Below the pieces are notes generated by a model that had not been told where the DNA came from, ran no database searches, and worked only from the letters and a program-made list of their open reading frames with translations. A stretch of 64,000 bases of DNA, taken from NCBI GenBank assembly GCA_033675545.1, contig JAWDGP010000919.1, positions 80,001-144,000 on the forward strand, in the 5' to 3' direction. The translations under genes were made by a program, and so were the position numbers. This DNA comes from Elysia crispata. Its lineage: Eukaryota; Mollusca; Gastropoda; Plakobranchidae. Of this stretch, positions 1-17,293 are shown piece after piece. How positions within the stretch are numbered: position 1 is the stretch's first letter; each line of letters begins with the position of its first letter.

Positions 1-19
1 TTTCTGAGTCTCAGCGATA

Positions 20-163
20 ATGGAGCCAGACACGAGTTCCATTAGTCGGGGACGGATTTTTTTCTACATGCAGATTGGATTCATGAGAGAGCCGATTTAT
101 ATTGACTCGGAGCTGTCGATGTCAATATTGAACGAACAGGCTTGTGCTTTAGTGGATAGAAAG
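20..163 (+). CDS. PRKD: Protein kinase D homologue, coding exon 1 (start of ubiquitin-like domain)
   Basis: This is the first coding exon of a protein kinase D-like Ser/Thr kinase. The family acts downstream of diacylglycerol and PKC, notably at the trans-Golgi, in vesicle fission and stress signalling. The exon encodes 48 codons. After a short leader it reads FYMQIGFMREPIYID and then QACALVDRK, which matches the PRKD pattern of 'QIG..REP' followed by 'AC..VD(Q/R)K' at the front of the N-terminal ubiquitin-like dimerisation domain. The ATG at 20 has A at -3 and G at +4, and an in-frame TGA lies at 5-7. The exon ends AAG|GTGAGT at 163/164, a strong donor in phase 0. Exon 2 resumes with FPEHGF, the expected next residues. 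The sequence at 1-14 (ending tctcag) could itself be an acceptor, so a 5' UTR exon may lie upstream. Which vertebrate paralogue it corresponds to cannot be told. Confidence 0.88.
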
Positions 164-169
164 GTGAGT

Positions 170-1872
170 TATGAGCGCTTTATAAGCAGTTTGCTATTTT
201 TAACATGTTTATTGTTTTGCCATGACGTTGAATTCGCTCCCCCTGATCACCAGACCACGCCCATATGAAAACAACCTGACCGCCCCTATGTAGACCCTAT
301 ACGAGACTACGATTTAGGGCTAAAGATCTCTAGGTGTAGTGCGTATTGTATCTCAAAATATATTGCAAGAAATACACTTATAAAGAAAAAAAAATTAACC
401 TAAAGGAAAAAAAATCTTTCAATTCCCTCCCTAAAATAGAGAAAGAAATAAGATGATAAGAAACAATGTTTGATTTTAACTTTATTTGAAGGTATTCAAT
501 TTGATTTTATAAACCAGTTTGTACTTAATTTCTGTTAAATATTCCTCATCAAATAAAAACAATGAACCTTACGAGTATTACGACCTTTTGAAATTCTTAT
601 GCGCGGAGTAAAAAGTCTTAGGTCATTCTGTGTATATCTAAATCGATCTATTTTGATCTGGTTATAGATGTCACGAAGATCGCGATAAATATATAACAAT
701 GTAAATCATCTCAAAAGTATTTCCCACATTCCAATCGGCTGATTAGACAAAATTCAGTTGAACGCGTCCTAAGTTAGCCAACTACTTTACGGGGCGGAAC
801 AAAATGTGATGTTACTGCTTCATCCATTTGACCTTAGATAATAGACCCAGATACATATATGCTTTTAATTTTAAGTCACAAACAATCTTGAGGAGATCCA
901 GTAGTGATTTGTGTTGCAACAACAAATTTTCATATTCCATAAATTAAGCCCCGAAAAGTAAAGCCCCTTTAATGCCTGAGACAACACTGCTGTTGAGTTA
1001 TAGCAGTGTTTTAAAAGAGCCATGTTCAGGAGGAATTTGACATGGTGTCTGCCGTTTTGTTTTTGTTTTTTTTTTGTTTTTTTCCAGGCTATATCCCCAA
1101 CATTATAATTGACGTATAAATAAAAAAACCCAGTTCTGACAGAAGGATATTTTTCCAGGAACAACCAAGGTTAAACTGTTGGACACATTCACTTTTGCTC
1201 TCACACAACATTAGGACAGACTTGATCCTTCACGATACTTCGACCTGCATGACGTTATATATTTAAAAAAAAGTGTGCTCGCATACACACTATCTACCTA
1301 TCTATCTGTCTAACTATCCACTCTCTTTCATTAATTCTTCAGCATTTTTATCACATATTGTAAAATATCTTTGGAATGCTCAATGCAGTGCCATTTGTAT
1401 AAACATTTGAAGTCAATACAGATTAACTCGATCTAAAAACAGAGACTTCATTTAAAAACCAATCTTAGTCTAATTCTTTGTAATAATACTCGATCTCGAT
1501 TGAGAATTTGAAATTATTTAAATTTTTTTATCAAAATCGTTTTATTATTTATTAATAACTGCTTTGGACCTACGAATTAGCAATATTTTGAGAAAGCGGC
1601 CGTTCATATTGTCTCCCTCCATAACTGGTGCATAGATGTGGCAAATTTTCAACATATTCAAACAAAACTGCGAAGGGTTTTTTAACCAGAAAATTCTCCT
1701 TGCTCAAGATGACCCTGACAGTGGTTAAATTAATTTAAAAATGGTTCTTATGGGAATAGATTCGTCATCTGTATCCTTGGTTTTGAGAAATTGATTCTGT
1801 ACACTACTTTGAATGCCTAGAACCGTTGTTTCTGCTTGCATCTTTTTCTTTCTTAAAATATATTTCTTCACG
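170..1872. other. AT-rich intronic DNA, nothing recognised
   Basis: AT-rich sequence with short poly-A/T runs and a weak (TCTA)n patch near 1287-1318. Open frames are short and show no recognisable motif. No RNA gene was seen. Confidence 0.6.
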
Positions 1873-1881
1873 TTCTTCTCT

Positions 1882-1928
<47 letters not shown>

Positions 1929-2021
1929 TTCTTCTTCTTCTTCTTCTTCTTCTTCTTCTTCTTCTTCTTCTTCTTCTTCTTCTTCTTCTTCTTCTTCTTC
2001 TTCTTCTTCTTCTTCTTCTTC
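1873..2021 (+). repeat. (TTC)n microsatellite
   Basis: About 150 bp of nearly pure TTC with one CCT interruption near 1904. It creates spurious poly-Ser and poly-Leu frames. A homopurine/homopyrimidine mirror repeat of this kind can form H-DNA in principle. Confidence 0.97.
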
Positions 2022-2101
2022 AATAGCTTGACTGAGTTATGAAGAGAATTTTGGTTGTTTTCGTGTTTGTTATAAATCGTCCTATTATTTATTTATTTAT
2101 G

Positions 2102-2123
2102 ATCATCATCATCATCATCATCA

Positions 2124-2197
<74 letters not shown>

Positions 2198-2215
2198 GTT
2201 ATTATTATTATTATT
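2102..2215 (+). repeat. (ATC)n-(ATT)n compound microsatellite
   Basis: About eight ATC units switch sharply to ATT units, with one GTT interruption near 2198. The units differ by one base. Confidence 0.96.
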
Positions 2216-2591
2216 TTGTTTTTTAATTTTTTTTTAACTGCTACTGTTATTAGTATTAGCTTCGCAAGTTGAAGCGGTTATCATTTTCAAAGTCGCCGCA
2301 CCTTTTCTTTCGTGGAATAGAAATGCATCGTGCGCGATCTTTATTTCCTGCGCTCTATCAGGTGCACATCCGCATGTCCAGTTATTCACGTAATAAATAC
2401 AACATCATTTTACAAGTAGTTATTATTATACTCACAAAACCTTCCGCCTACATGTGAGGTAAGTGTTGTTGTTGGTTTTTTTTTGTTGGTTTTTTTTTGT
2501 ATTCTCCTTCCCCCAGCTGTTTGGTTATTTCCTGTTATATGTAGGTCATATTTCAAAGTTTTTTTTAGCGTAAGGTTGAATTCTTGACTCC

Positions 2592-2715
2592 GTCAAGCCA
2601 GGGATAGGGTTGGGTAGATGGAATTTAGTTCCACCATCAGATGATTCAGCCGAGGATCGAACCCTCGATCTTCTTCTCGCCAATCGAGCGTTCTTCCGAC
2701 TGGTGCCTCCAAGCA
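2592..2715 (-). repeat. tRNA-derived SINE-like copy (family A)
   Basis: On the minus strand a tRNA-like head contains a perfect T-arm, CGAGG-GTTCGAT-CCTCG, and an anticodon-arm-like CTCG..CGAG. It is followed by GAATCATCTGATGGTGG and a CCATCTA..CAACC block also found in the copy at 31530-31650. The tail contains GGCTTGACGGAGTC. Box B is clear; box A is degenerate. Ends are approximate, and no target-site duplication was identified. Confidence 0.6.
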
Positions 2716-3040
2716 AGGGTACGCCACTCTGCCGACAGCCAGTTAATTCTCTTCTCCTCGTCAAGAAAAGAATAGATCTATGGAAACAGGGTGCATACAG
2801 CCAAAACCATCGAACCAGACGATCTTTATGGCGCCCCGACCCCCTGCCGATTTCAAACATAATGTAGATCTATGGGGGGGGGGGGGTTGTGTTTTTTTTA
2901 ACTCTTCATCTTTCTTCCTCTCCTCCCCCTTTTCCTATTACACTTGGCCTGGTTTGTTTTCAACCCTTGCTCTGCTCTGTTTTTCATTTCCATCTGAGAT
3001 TTCTTTTTTCGTCCCCCCCCCCCCCTTTCTCCCCTTTTCT

Positions 3041-3111
<71 letters not shown>

Positions 3112-3134
3112 ATCTCTCTCTCTCTCTCTCTCTC
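3041..3134 (+). repeat. (CT)n microsatellite with CTGT/CTAT interruptions
   Basis: Imperfect CT repeat preceded by a C-run at about 3013-3025. It has spurious Ser/Leu-rich frames on + and Arg/Glu-rich frames on -. Confidence 0.95.
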
Positions 3135-3832
3135 CGACTCTCTGTCTATTCATCTGTTTGTCTCTTTAATTTCTTCTTGTTCCCCATGAAGTTAGAGCTA
3201 GATAGGGGAGAAGAATAGATATACCGATAATAATGGCTGAGACACTGGGATAGAAAGAGAGAAAAATAAAGCCCAAGACACTGAGAAATAGAGACCCTCA
3301 ATTAGTGTCAGGGATTCTAGGAAGTTAGATAGATAGATAGAGTGAGAAAAGAGAGTGGAGAATTGAAGCCATACCATTTACCACCGCTATCTCGTGCTAG
3401 AATAAATATTTTGATAATGCAAACGAGCCTCTTTATCTTTGATTTGGTTATTAGCTTCTATGCATTATTTTATACTTGCTAGGAAGATTAAAAAGTTTCC
3501 CCTGTGCAGTTATTAGCAACTCGAGTTTAAAGGGCAATTTACTCCATAAACAAAGAAAAACAATAACTGCAACATTAACAACTTCAAAAAAAAAAAAAAT
3601 CTTCCATTTAACCATTGAATTGCCCTGAGTGTGCGAGCTTTGATGGATGCGCAACAACTCTCACTTGAGAGAGCAATAGAATTGTCTTTATTATAATTGT
3701 TTTGTTTTTGTTCTTGTTCTTAATAGTGGGTTTTTTGTTTGTTTTGTTTTTTTTGTTTGTGAATAATTATGTTTCTGTGCTTCATTAAAAAAAAAAAAAT
3801 TGCTGTCTCGTTTAATAACATCCGTTAGCAAT

Positions 3833-5760
<1,928 letters not shown>

Positions 5761-5812
5761 AGAGAGTGTGGGAGAGAAGGAGAAAGGGAAGAGAGAGACA
5801 GACTGAGAGACA

Positions 5813-5838
5813 GAGAGAGAGAGAGAGAGAGGGGGGGG
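5813..5838 (+). repeat. (GA)n-G-run just upstream of the 51-bp array
   Basis: A short GA tract followed by a run of nine Gs within a GA-rich stretch from about 5760. Confidence 0.9.
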
Positions 5839-5871
5839 GCACACAGACACAGAAATATTCTACATGAACAG

Positions 5872-6643
5872 CAGCAAATCCAGCATGTAAGTAAGTTCCT
5901 GAGGAAATGGTACCTGGAATATAAAGCAGCAAACCCAGCATGTAAGTTCCTGAGGAAATGATACCTGGAATATAAAGCAGCAAACCTAGCACGTAAGTTC
6001 CTGAGGAAATGGTACCTGGAATATAAAGCAGCAAACCTAGCACGTAAGTTCCTGAAGAAATGGTACCTGGAATATAAAGTAGCAAACCTAGCACGTAAGT
6101 TCCTGAGGAAATGGTACCTGGAATATAAAGCAGCAAACCTAGCATGTAAGTTCCTGAGGAAATGGTACCTGGAATATAAAGCAGCAAACCTAGCACGTAA
6201 GTTCCTGAGGAAATGGTACCTGGAATATAAAGCAGCAAACCTAGCACGTAAGTTCCTGAGGAAATGATACCTGGAATATACATCAGCAAACCCAGCACGT
6301 AAGTTCCTGAGGAAATGGTACCTGGAATATAAAGCAGCAAACCCAGCACGTAAGTTCCTGAGGAAATGATACCTGGAATATAAAGCAGCAAACCTAGCAC
6401 GTAAGTTCCTGAGGAAATGGTACCTGGAATATAAAGCAGCAAACCCAGCACGTAAGTTCCTGAGGAAATGGTACCTGGAATATAAAGCAGCAAACCCAGC
6501 ACGTAAGTTCCTGAGGAAATGGTACCTGGAATATAAAGCAGCAAACCTAGCACGTAAGTTCCTGAGGAAATGATACCTGGAATATACATCAGCAAACCCA
6601 GCACGTAAGTTCCTGAGGAAATGGTACCTGGAATATACAACAG
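5872..6643 (+). repeat. 51-bp minisatellite, 15 tandem copies
   Basis: Fifteen head-to-tail copies of a 51-bp unit that runs from cagcaaacctagcacgtaag through ttcctgaggaaatgg to tacctggaatataaag. The first copy carries a 4-bp insertion (gtaagtaagt). Copies are near-identical, with C/T and G/A variants (aaaccc/aaacct, atggta/atgata, aaag/catc). Since 51 is a multiple of 3, two minus-strand frames stay open throughout (329 and 297 codons, 17-residue periodicity). They lack any sign of a real protein and run out into (GA)n. Each copy has a GTAAGT and a GGTACC. Confidence 0.98.
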
Positions 6644-9363
<2,720 letters not shown>

Positions 9364-9365
9364 CC

Positions 9366-9455
<90 letters not shown>
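9364..9455 (+). repeat. C-run, (CT)n, (TA)n compound tract
   Basis: About 13 Cs pass directly into about 19 CT units and then about 20 TA units. There are two one-base-step transitions in one tract. Confidence 0.97.
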
Positions 9456-9457
<2 letters not shown>

Positions 9458-9597
9458 CACTCCTATATCTCTCTATCTTCCTCTCTCCCTATCCTTCTCC
9501 CTCTCTCACTTTCACAAACATACACTATTTAAGACGGTCTGAACACCTCCCACCTCCCTACCTTATGATTCTCTCCATATTTGACTCCCTAATCATT

Positions 9598-9649
<52 letters not shown>
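9598..9649 (+). repeat. C-run followed by (CT)n
   Basis: About 11 Cs then about 20 CT units. The design is the same as the start of the tract 230 bp upstream. Confidence 0.97.
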
Positions 9650-9653
<4 letters not shown>

Positions 9654-10822
9654 AAATATCTTTCAGTCTGTTTTTCTGCGTTCGACTCTTCTTGGTCATC
9701 CTTCTCTAAACTCAGTTTCCTTTCACATACGCGTTAACAGCTATTCATAAGCTCTTTTAATTTTTCTTTGTACACAGAATAGTTCAATAATTGTGCACTC
9801 CCTTGCCACCCTTTCATTCCTCAAAAGACTTACTTTGAGCAAAATTGCCTAAAGGATAATTATGTATGTATGTATAAACCAAAGCATAACCGCAGTAGAC
9901 TTGTCGTCCAATCGATGAGTACACATGGAAATATTAATAATTATAGGTACGACTGTACCAAACCGTGCCAGCCCTTTCAAGTATCCCAAGCAATCACCAT
10001 GATCAGAAATGGCTTTAGCGACTTATATCTTTTCTAATTATCATTATCAGAAAAAATCTAAAGAGGAAAAAAAAAACATTGATTGGTGTCCTTCAAGGAA
10101 ATAACAAGTAAATCACAACGAGTAGATCACCCAAAACCGCGTCATATATGTATTTCTATACTAATCAGGAAATCAGTTTCTATATATCCAAGTGTTGTCC
10201 TGTCTCCTCGTGTCCGTGTTCTCAATCTTATCTATCTTCCTCCTCCTCTCCTCCCTTTTTTTTATCTTGTTTCTTTACCACGTCTCGGTTGTTGTTGTTG
10301 TTGTTGTTATTATTTTATTTTATTTTAACTCTTTTCAGACATCTATGGCTACACATCTCGTTTTTGCATTCAGTCAAACCTTGGAGTTCTCATTTATTGT
10401 TTTTGTTGTTCATGTTTGTTTATTTGTTGTTGTTGTTGTTGTTGCTGGTTTTTTTTTTTGGTTTTTTTTTTTTTTTGTTTTTTTTTTAAATAAAGACCAA
10501 TGTTCTCTTCAATAAGGAGTGTCATTTTGTATGCGTATTAGCAGGCAGAAATTCAAAGATTGTTATTTTAATAATTTAACATTTATTTTGAAAGAAATAG
10601 AGGGGGAAAAGGAAAGAGTAGGGTTTGGGGGGAGGGGCAGAAACAGAGAGAAAGAGTGAGCAGAGAGAGAAATGAAGACAGATAAGTACATGGAAGGACT
10701 CAGAGAAAAAGAGAGAGAGAAAGAGATAGCGTTTGATGAATAGACTGAGTGAGTGAATGAGTGTGAGTGTGTGTAATTTGATCAGTCATCGAACTACTTA
10801 TTCAAATTAAAATCAAGAAATT
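9650..10822. other. T-rich intronic DNA
   Basis: Contains (TTG)n patches near 10289-10308 and 10424-10445, long T-runs at 10449-10487, and a GA-rich patch at 10590-10770. No gene was seen. Confidence 0.55.
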
Positions 10823-10918
10823 TAGAGGCAGGATAGTTTGGAAGGAGTGTCTTCAGGGTTAGACAAAATGTAGAGGCAAGATAGTTTGGAAGGAGTGTAT
10901 TCAGGGTTAGACACAATT
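10823..10918 (+). repeat. 48-bp direct tandem duplication (2 copies)
   Basis: Two adjacent 48-bp copies starting tagaggca(g/a)gatagtttgg, differing at about five positions. Confidence 0.93.
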
Positions 10919-11936
10919 GTTAGGTTGGACTCTTTGGTTGTTGGTTGTTTGTTTGTTTTTTGTTTTTTTTTTAGGTTGTTGTTTATTTGAAATCAGAATG
11001 AAGATTATTTGTTTAACTTTTTAAAGTTATGTCGAACTATTTGTATAAAGAAAAAATACGAGAAGGAAAGGAGATGGACAGTATTCACCTTCATAATTAT
11101 AAAAAAAAAATAATAAGCGCATGAGATTTATAAAATCGATGGCATTCAAGAGTAACCTAGATAAACATTGAGATTGTATTATATGGAAGACTCAAGACTC
11201 TTGGAGTGTTGATGGATTTTTGATGAGTCCATACTTAGTACATGTATTACAAGACATAACTGTTTGAATGCTAACCACGGTTTCATCTTGCCGACGCCAT
11301 AGTTATAATCAACGCGATTGTCCAGGCTGATTGCCTTGGCCTCGCCGATGGAAATCCAATTTCAATACCATTAGTTACTTACGCTATGTGAAACTTGTTG
11401 ACTGGTGATTAAATATTATATTGTGCGGCGGTCAAAGACATTCAGAAAGATTATCATTCTCGCAGTTGGTATTGAATAAAAAAAAAAAGTTGGCTTGCTG
11501 TCATTAAGTCCAAAGAAGGAAGGGCTTATCTTAAATTCACAATAGGCGTAGCATACCCGAAGGCGTCAGTGACATAATTATATACGGCGTCGCATATCAA
11601 GGGAGTCAACCCTATATCATATCTGTAGAGATCTATTGTGGAAGACAAAAAAGCATCTTTTCAATTTATTGTTTTGTAAGCTCTAACTCTTACCATTAAT
11701 GCTTCTTTATATTAAAATTTTTTTTCTACATTTTATATGACCCATAATCGGACAAGATTCGTAGGGAATCAAGAATTGTTTTCGAGGAATTAAAGTGCAT
11801 ACAGATAACTGTCGGTTAGATTTTATAAACACGATGATATCAAAATTTATACAGCACATCTCACAAACGCCGAGATTTTTTGAGAAGTCTACAAAGTCTA
11901 CAGTCAAATAATCGATAAAGTTGCCATCAGTACTGA
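10919..11936. other. AT-rich intronic DNA, nothing recognised
   Basis: Short frames only, no structure recognised. Confidence 0.55.
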
Positions 11937-12075
11937 AATGGATCGAGTAGTTAGCTCCAGACTACTCTATCGGTGTCGCAGGTTCCGGGCTCAATCCTTG
12001 AGTGGGCTACTCGGTGGTGTTGTCGAATCCTATCTAACCAGCCCATGTTCTTGCAGGAAGCAAATGTTCCGTCAT
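11937..12075 (+). repeat. tRNA-derived SINE-like piece (family A related)
   Basis: A tRNA-like segment with a degenerate box-B-like gcaggttccgggctcaatcc is followed by GGTGGTGTTGTCGAATCC and ATCTAACCAGCCC, resembling the block after the head in the copies at 2592 and 31530. It continues with tgttcttgcagga, also seen at 34713. The 72-codon frame over it is spurious. Confidence 0.45.
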
Positions 12076-12361
12076 CTTAGGAGATTCCACGCGAAATTTA
12101 GGAAACGTAAAGCTAATCAAATATTCCGCAGACATGTAGGTATCTTTAACTTTTAGATACATAGATGAAGAGAGTGACGTTTCGGCAACACTTATCTGGT
12201 GCCAGTTATATTCTCCATTCTACAGTTGCGCACTTGTCCATTTTATCCTCGTCCCCCAAATGAAAGGGGGTTTTTCTGTTGTTTTTGTTGTTGTTGTTGT
12301 TGTTTTATTCCTATCTTATTTTTGTTTTATTTCATTTGCTATTTTATTTTTATTTATTAAT

Positions 12362-12525
<164 letters not shown>

Positions 12526-12969
12526 AATTTTTTGGTTGGGGGGGAGGGGCGGGGGGAAGGAGAGCTTGACTAACGTCACTCCGACTCATATCATAAGAAG
12601 TAAGAAGTTCATCTGCTTCTGGCTAGGTCTACCGTAACAGATGCTCCAGGCGTGGCGTGTATATATACAGCCATGTACAAATACTTAGTTTCAACTGATC
12701 TGTAACCGCAACGGCTCGCCGCTTTGTCTTTTTTTTCCCAACTGGTTAGCTTGCTAAGTCGCCTCATATGGTTTTAGTATGATGTGATTAGAATATTTTT
12801 ATAGCGTGATCCACCATTAACACGTTTGTCATTCCAATTTTCCCCCTAAGAAGATAGGCAGGGAGAAGACAAAATAAGTTCATCTACTTTCTGACGAAAA
12901 AGTGAGAAGAAATTTGGTATTGCACTCAGTGTTTCCTAGTATTAGCATTTGTTGCAGAAGTTGTGTTGA

Positions 12970-13171
<202 letters not shown>

Positions 13172-13479
13172 TAAAACTTCGCTTCAATCTGAAAGTAAAC
13201 ATCAGATCTCATTAGTTCATTGTAGAGATCGTAATTGAGTTCTTGCGTCGCTTCACCGATTCGCAGTCAATAGCTTGAAGATCATCACAGTGGTTGGCTG
13301 ACCTAAGGGCACAGATAATCAATCAGTCTGATTATTTACATCAAGCTCTCTTGACGAACCGGAAAATTCTCCTCTACTTTGCCATGACCTAACTTTATTT
13401 GGGTCGCTTTCTCTCTGTTCCAAAATCATGTCCATGCGAATGAATGCTTTCTTTGCGTTACAGTATTTATGTCTGTCAA

Positions 13480-14345
13480 CTCATCATCTGAATGTCTTAA
13501 AATTCTCTTGATCCGTTTTTTCTTCCTTCTCCCTATTCTCTCTATCTGTTTTTCTTTCATTCAATTTGTCTTTTTATCCTTCCATCTTTATTTCTTAACT
13601 TTTGATGTCTGTTTCTATCCATCAAGCTATTTATTTGTCTACTTACATATCTTTTTATCTTTCTGTCTATCTATCTTTCTGTCTGTCTGTCTATCTATAT
13701 TTTTATTGGGCTTTATATTCTTCCATCTGATCTTTGTGTGTAACCGTAACCTTTCAATCTTCCTCTTGTCTATCAGTGGTTTACAAGCTTTTTTTAAAAT
13801 CTTTCTTATTTATCTGACGATGTATCTTTTTTTTTTTTTTATTACATTTCACTTCCCCTTTCCTCTTTCATTTTTATTTATTTTTTTTTTTGCGAATATC
13901 TCTTCTTCAAATTCCTTGGCTCAAACTTCCCTTCATGATTGTTTAGTGTAACCCGTAAATGCTGTAAATATTATTTGTTTCCTTTATCACGAGATGCTTT
14001 GAAGATTTTTCATGTTCACCAGCAGGACCCATCTGTATCTTTCCTGCTCTCATCAGTAGTCCTGTGCCCATTCACTCCTTTTTTTCCTTCTAAATTTGTA
14101 CTTTTGCCTCTCACTTTCGCTCACTCTCATCTGTTGCATGTTCCTGATCCATCTACCTGTATACCAGTTATTATTGCGGTCTGTGCATCATCTCTCTATG
14201 TATGTGACAATTATTTTGTCTTGTCTCTGGCTTTCTTTTTTGTTACTCATTTGATTTGCGGTGGGTTTTTAATCTATTCCTTCTAAGGAAAATGGCAGAA
14301 AATCTCTCTGTCTGTCTGTCTGTCTCTCTATCTATCTCTCTCAAT
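13480..14345 (+). repeat. Degenerate pyrimidine-rich (TCTA/TCTG)n region
   Basis: Long T/C-rich stretch with scattered TCTG and TCTA runs (13660-13700 and 14307-14340). The 160-codon hydrophobic frame here (13469-13951) is compositional, as it follows the T-richness and shows no conserved motif. Confidence 0.6.
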
Positions 14346-14491
14346 CGTTCTCTCTCTCGTTCCCTCCCCCCATCTCTCTTTCATTTCCGGCTTTGCGTTC
14401 TCTTCTTTCTATTCTTCTTCTAAAACTGTTTCTCTGTTTCTCTGCAGTATAATAAAACTTACTACATGCGTAGACCAAGCAATAATAGCCT

Positions 14492-14564
14492 TATAATAAT
14501 AATAATAATGATAATAATGATGATGATGATGATGATGATGATGATAATAATAATAATAATAATA
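14492..14564 (+). repeat. (AAT)n-(ATG)n-(AAT)n compound microsatellite
   Basis: AAT units flank an internal ATG/GAT block. It is the only AAT-oriented trinucleotide tract in the window. Confidence 0.95.
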
Positions 14565-15955
14565 TAATTTATTTAATAAAAGAAAAAGAAGAAAAAAAAA
14601 CAGAAGAGAAGAGAGAAAGAGACACAGTCAGATAAGATTAAGTAACAGTAAATACATGTCGTTTATATAAACATTTGTGCGGTTATTGTTTTGACGGCAG
14701 AGTGCTTGGCTGTTTTAGTGATAGGCAGTATTATCTTGGCCCTTAATATAATTATAACGTACTCTTAATTTAGCAGCCCTTCCTTCCGTCTTCTTCAACC
14801 GTTTCGCATTGCCATGTCATCGGAGCGGGACCTAATCGGGCTGTGTTCACGAACTGAATAGATGAAGAAGTCAAGTTAGTTTCGTGATTGATCGATTCTT
14901 AGGCCTATGTGTTCTGTAATACGGGCAAGCAACTAAGTCTGTACATCCCCAATCTGTTTTAAAATCCAGTAAAAATTTGCTAAGTCTAAAGCAGCGCTGC
15001 TTTGCGGGAATTCACAACTGCCCATTTATTTTAAACCTGCATAAGAATGAATGCTTTAAAGGATTTAATACATAGATATAGATTTGATAAAAGTAGCTTA
15101 CAATTTACTCTCTTCATGTCACAGCGATTTTAACGTGCAGCAGGAAGGGCAAGTAAAAAAAAAACACTCTTCAACTAACAATAATGTTAAAAATGGGGGA
15201 AAATTAATGATAGAGTAGATCTATCATAAATTAAAGGATTACATTTCTTGATAGCTTGAGCTCTTTTGTGACAGGAAACAACAAAGACAACATAGCCTTA
15301 CTGCGGATGACGGAAGATAGGGACAGGTGGAGAATCATGATCGCCGATGTCTGTTCCAGACAGGGCATTTGAGAAGAAGAAGAGTAGATCTGCATGCAAC
15401 AAGCTGTGCGTTTTTTGTTTTTGTTTTTCTTTCGCACGTTTCGTTTTCAAACTTTGCGTAAGTTAGTTTTTCGGATGAAAACAGCAGTTTCATGCAAGCC
15501 GCAAAAAAAAAAAAAAAATAGCCCAACCTGTCTTGTGTAGTCTTGAACTACATGGCAGCCATGGCCGCAAACCTCAACTTGGTGTTTATTTAAACAACAA
15601 TCGTTGTTGACACAATTCCTTTGACGAAAACAAAATGGCTGACGGCATATCTTACCTTATTCGTTTTGCCGTGATTCAAACGTACACAAAAGGAAACAAA
15701 CAAATCAATTGTGATCAAGCAGTAACGTAGTATCAGCTTCAAGCTCATCTCACAAGGCCTAGATCTACGAAACAAGTGTTTTTTTGGTTGTTCTTTTTTT
15801 TTTCCTCATCTTGCGTTTAATTGGCCTTTTTGCCTTAATATGTTTTCCTTTCGGTTTTCTTTTTCACGTTCAATTGCTGTTTTGCAATGTCATGTGTAAA
15901 CCGTAATTCATGTTTACATCGATATGTATTCCCGCAATAACTTAGGTTAATAATA
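14565..15955. other. Intronic DNA 5' of the mariner insertion
   Basis: Short frames without motifs and a poly-A run near 15503-15518. No RNA gene was recognised. Confidence 0.55.
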
Positions 15956-15983
15956 CGAGGTCCGTTTCATAAATAAGTTTCCC
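15956..15983 (+). repeat. mariner terminal inverted repeat (left)
   Basis: 28 bp, the exact reverse complement of 17294-17321, next to TA at 15954-15955. Confidence 0.97.
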
Positions 15984-16053
15984 ACCTCCATAAATCAACA
16001 ACCAAAAGGCATAAGATGATGAAATTTGGCACAGATTGCCTTTAATATCTGAC

Positions 16054-17140
16054 CTATTCAACGTAACATTCACCATTGTTGGCGCATTTCTCTATCCGTT
16101 GTAACCAGGCTTTAAATGCAGTGACGTAAGAACATTTGTCCAAGTTCTTTATTGCTACTTTCGTAGCCTGAACAATGTCCTCTTCTGTTTCAAATCGCTG
16201 GCCGCGAAGATGTTCTTTCATTTTAGGGAATAGGTGAAAATCACAGGGAGCAAGGTCAGGTGAATAGCGAGGATGCTCCAGCAGTTCCCACTTGTAGCCA
16301 GCCAAAACGTCTGTCACTGCCCGGGCCGTATGGACTGGCGCATTGTCGTGGTGAAACAAGATGCCTGACTCCAACAGCCCGGGTCGTTTCTTTCGAATGG
16401 CAGGTCTGAGTTTGTCTTGCAGCACCTTCTTGTAGTACTGTGCATTGATTGTGGTGCCTATAGGTACAGGCCAGCGCAGAATCACACCATTCATGTCAAA
16501 AAAGATCATGTGCATGACCTTGAGAGCCCCTTGTTTGCGTCGAACTTTCTCTGGACGAGGCTCATCAAAGCCTCTCCATTCGGCTGACTGCCGCTTTGTT
16601 TCAGGATCCCAGGAATACACCCAAGTCTCATCACCGGTAATTATCCGACCCAAAAAGTCATTTTGCTCAATTTGAAATCTCCGCAAAAAGTTTCTGGAAA
16701 AATTGACCCTTGACTCCTTCCGCTCATCTGTCAGCAAATGTGGAACCCATTTTGAAAACTTCTTCTTCTTATTCAGTTTGTTGGTTAGAACTCTAAACAC
16801 GGACGTTCTAGACATCGATGTTTCCGTAGAAATCTCCTCACGTTTTTCGTCTGTCATCACTCAATGAAATGAGAACTTTAGAAATGTTTGCATCCCCGCA
16901 TGCTGTCACAGGTCGGCCAGGACGAGGTTCATCTTCCATGTCATCTCGTCCCTCTGAAACAGCTTTTACCGACTTTCTTACCGTCTGAATAGAAGGAGCA
17001 TTTTCTCTTAAAACAGTCACTAGATCTTTGTGAATGCATGATGCATCTTTTCCCAAAATAACAAAAAATTTTATGATGACACGGATGTCATATCTTGAAA
17101 AATTTTGGTGTGCCGGTGAGCTTTCTATTATGCCGGCCAT
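16054..17140 (-). pseudogene. mariner transposase, one frameshift
   Basis: Cut-and-paste transposase of about 360 residues in two overlapping minus-strand frames. The likely start is ATG at 17140 (MAGIIESSPAHQ); an in-frame upstream ATG at 17224 would add 28 untypical residues. The N-terminal part (17140-16838) is the paired helix-turn-helix DNA-binding region, ending in the mariner linker EDEPRPGRPVT. The C-terminal part (to 16054) contains WVPHLLT, then GDETWVY (first catalytic Asp, about 16632), HHDNAPVHTA (second) and YSPDLAPCDFHLFP (third). Exactly 34 residues separate the second and third Asp, giving DD34D. The frame changes by one base near an A-run at about 16838-16846, after SDDRRKT and before REEIST, so the copy cannot make full transposase without slippage. 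Otherwise it looks intact. Confidence 0.95.
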
Positions 17141-17293
17141 TTTGCTCCAACGGACTTCAGAAAAGTAAATGCTATTTTGTATCCGTTCAACATAGAGCCA
17201 CAAAATTTCATTGCGAATTCCCAAAAGGTTTGATCCTTCAGTGTGCCAAATTTCATGTACATATAGCTTAGACGGTTTTGATTTTATAGAGTA

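Noticed and set aside
13469-13951. 160-codon hydrophobic frame resembling a membrane protein
   Set aside because: The hydrophobicity follows T-rich low-complexity DNA; there is no domain and no conserved motif.
16838-17224. Upstream ATG at 17224 as the transposase start
   Set aside because: The 28 extra residues do not look like the mariner N-terminus, while MAGIIESSPAHQ at 17140 starts where the family normally does.
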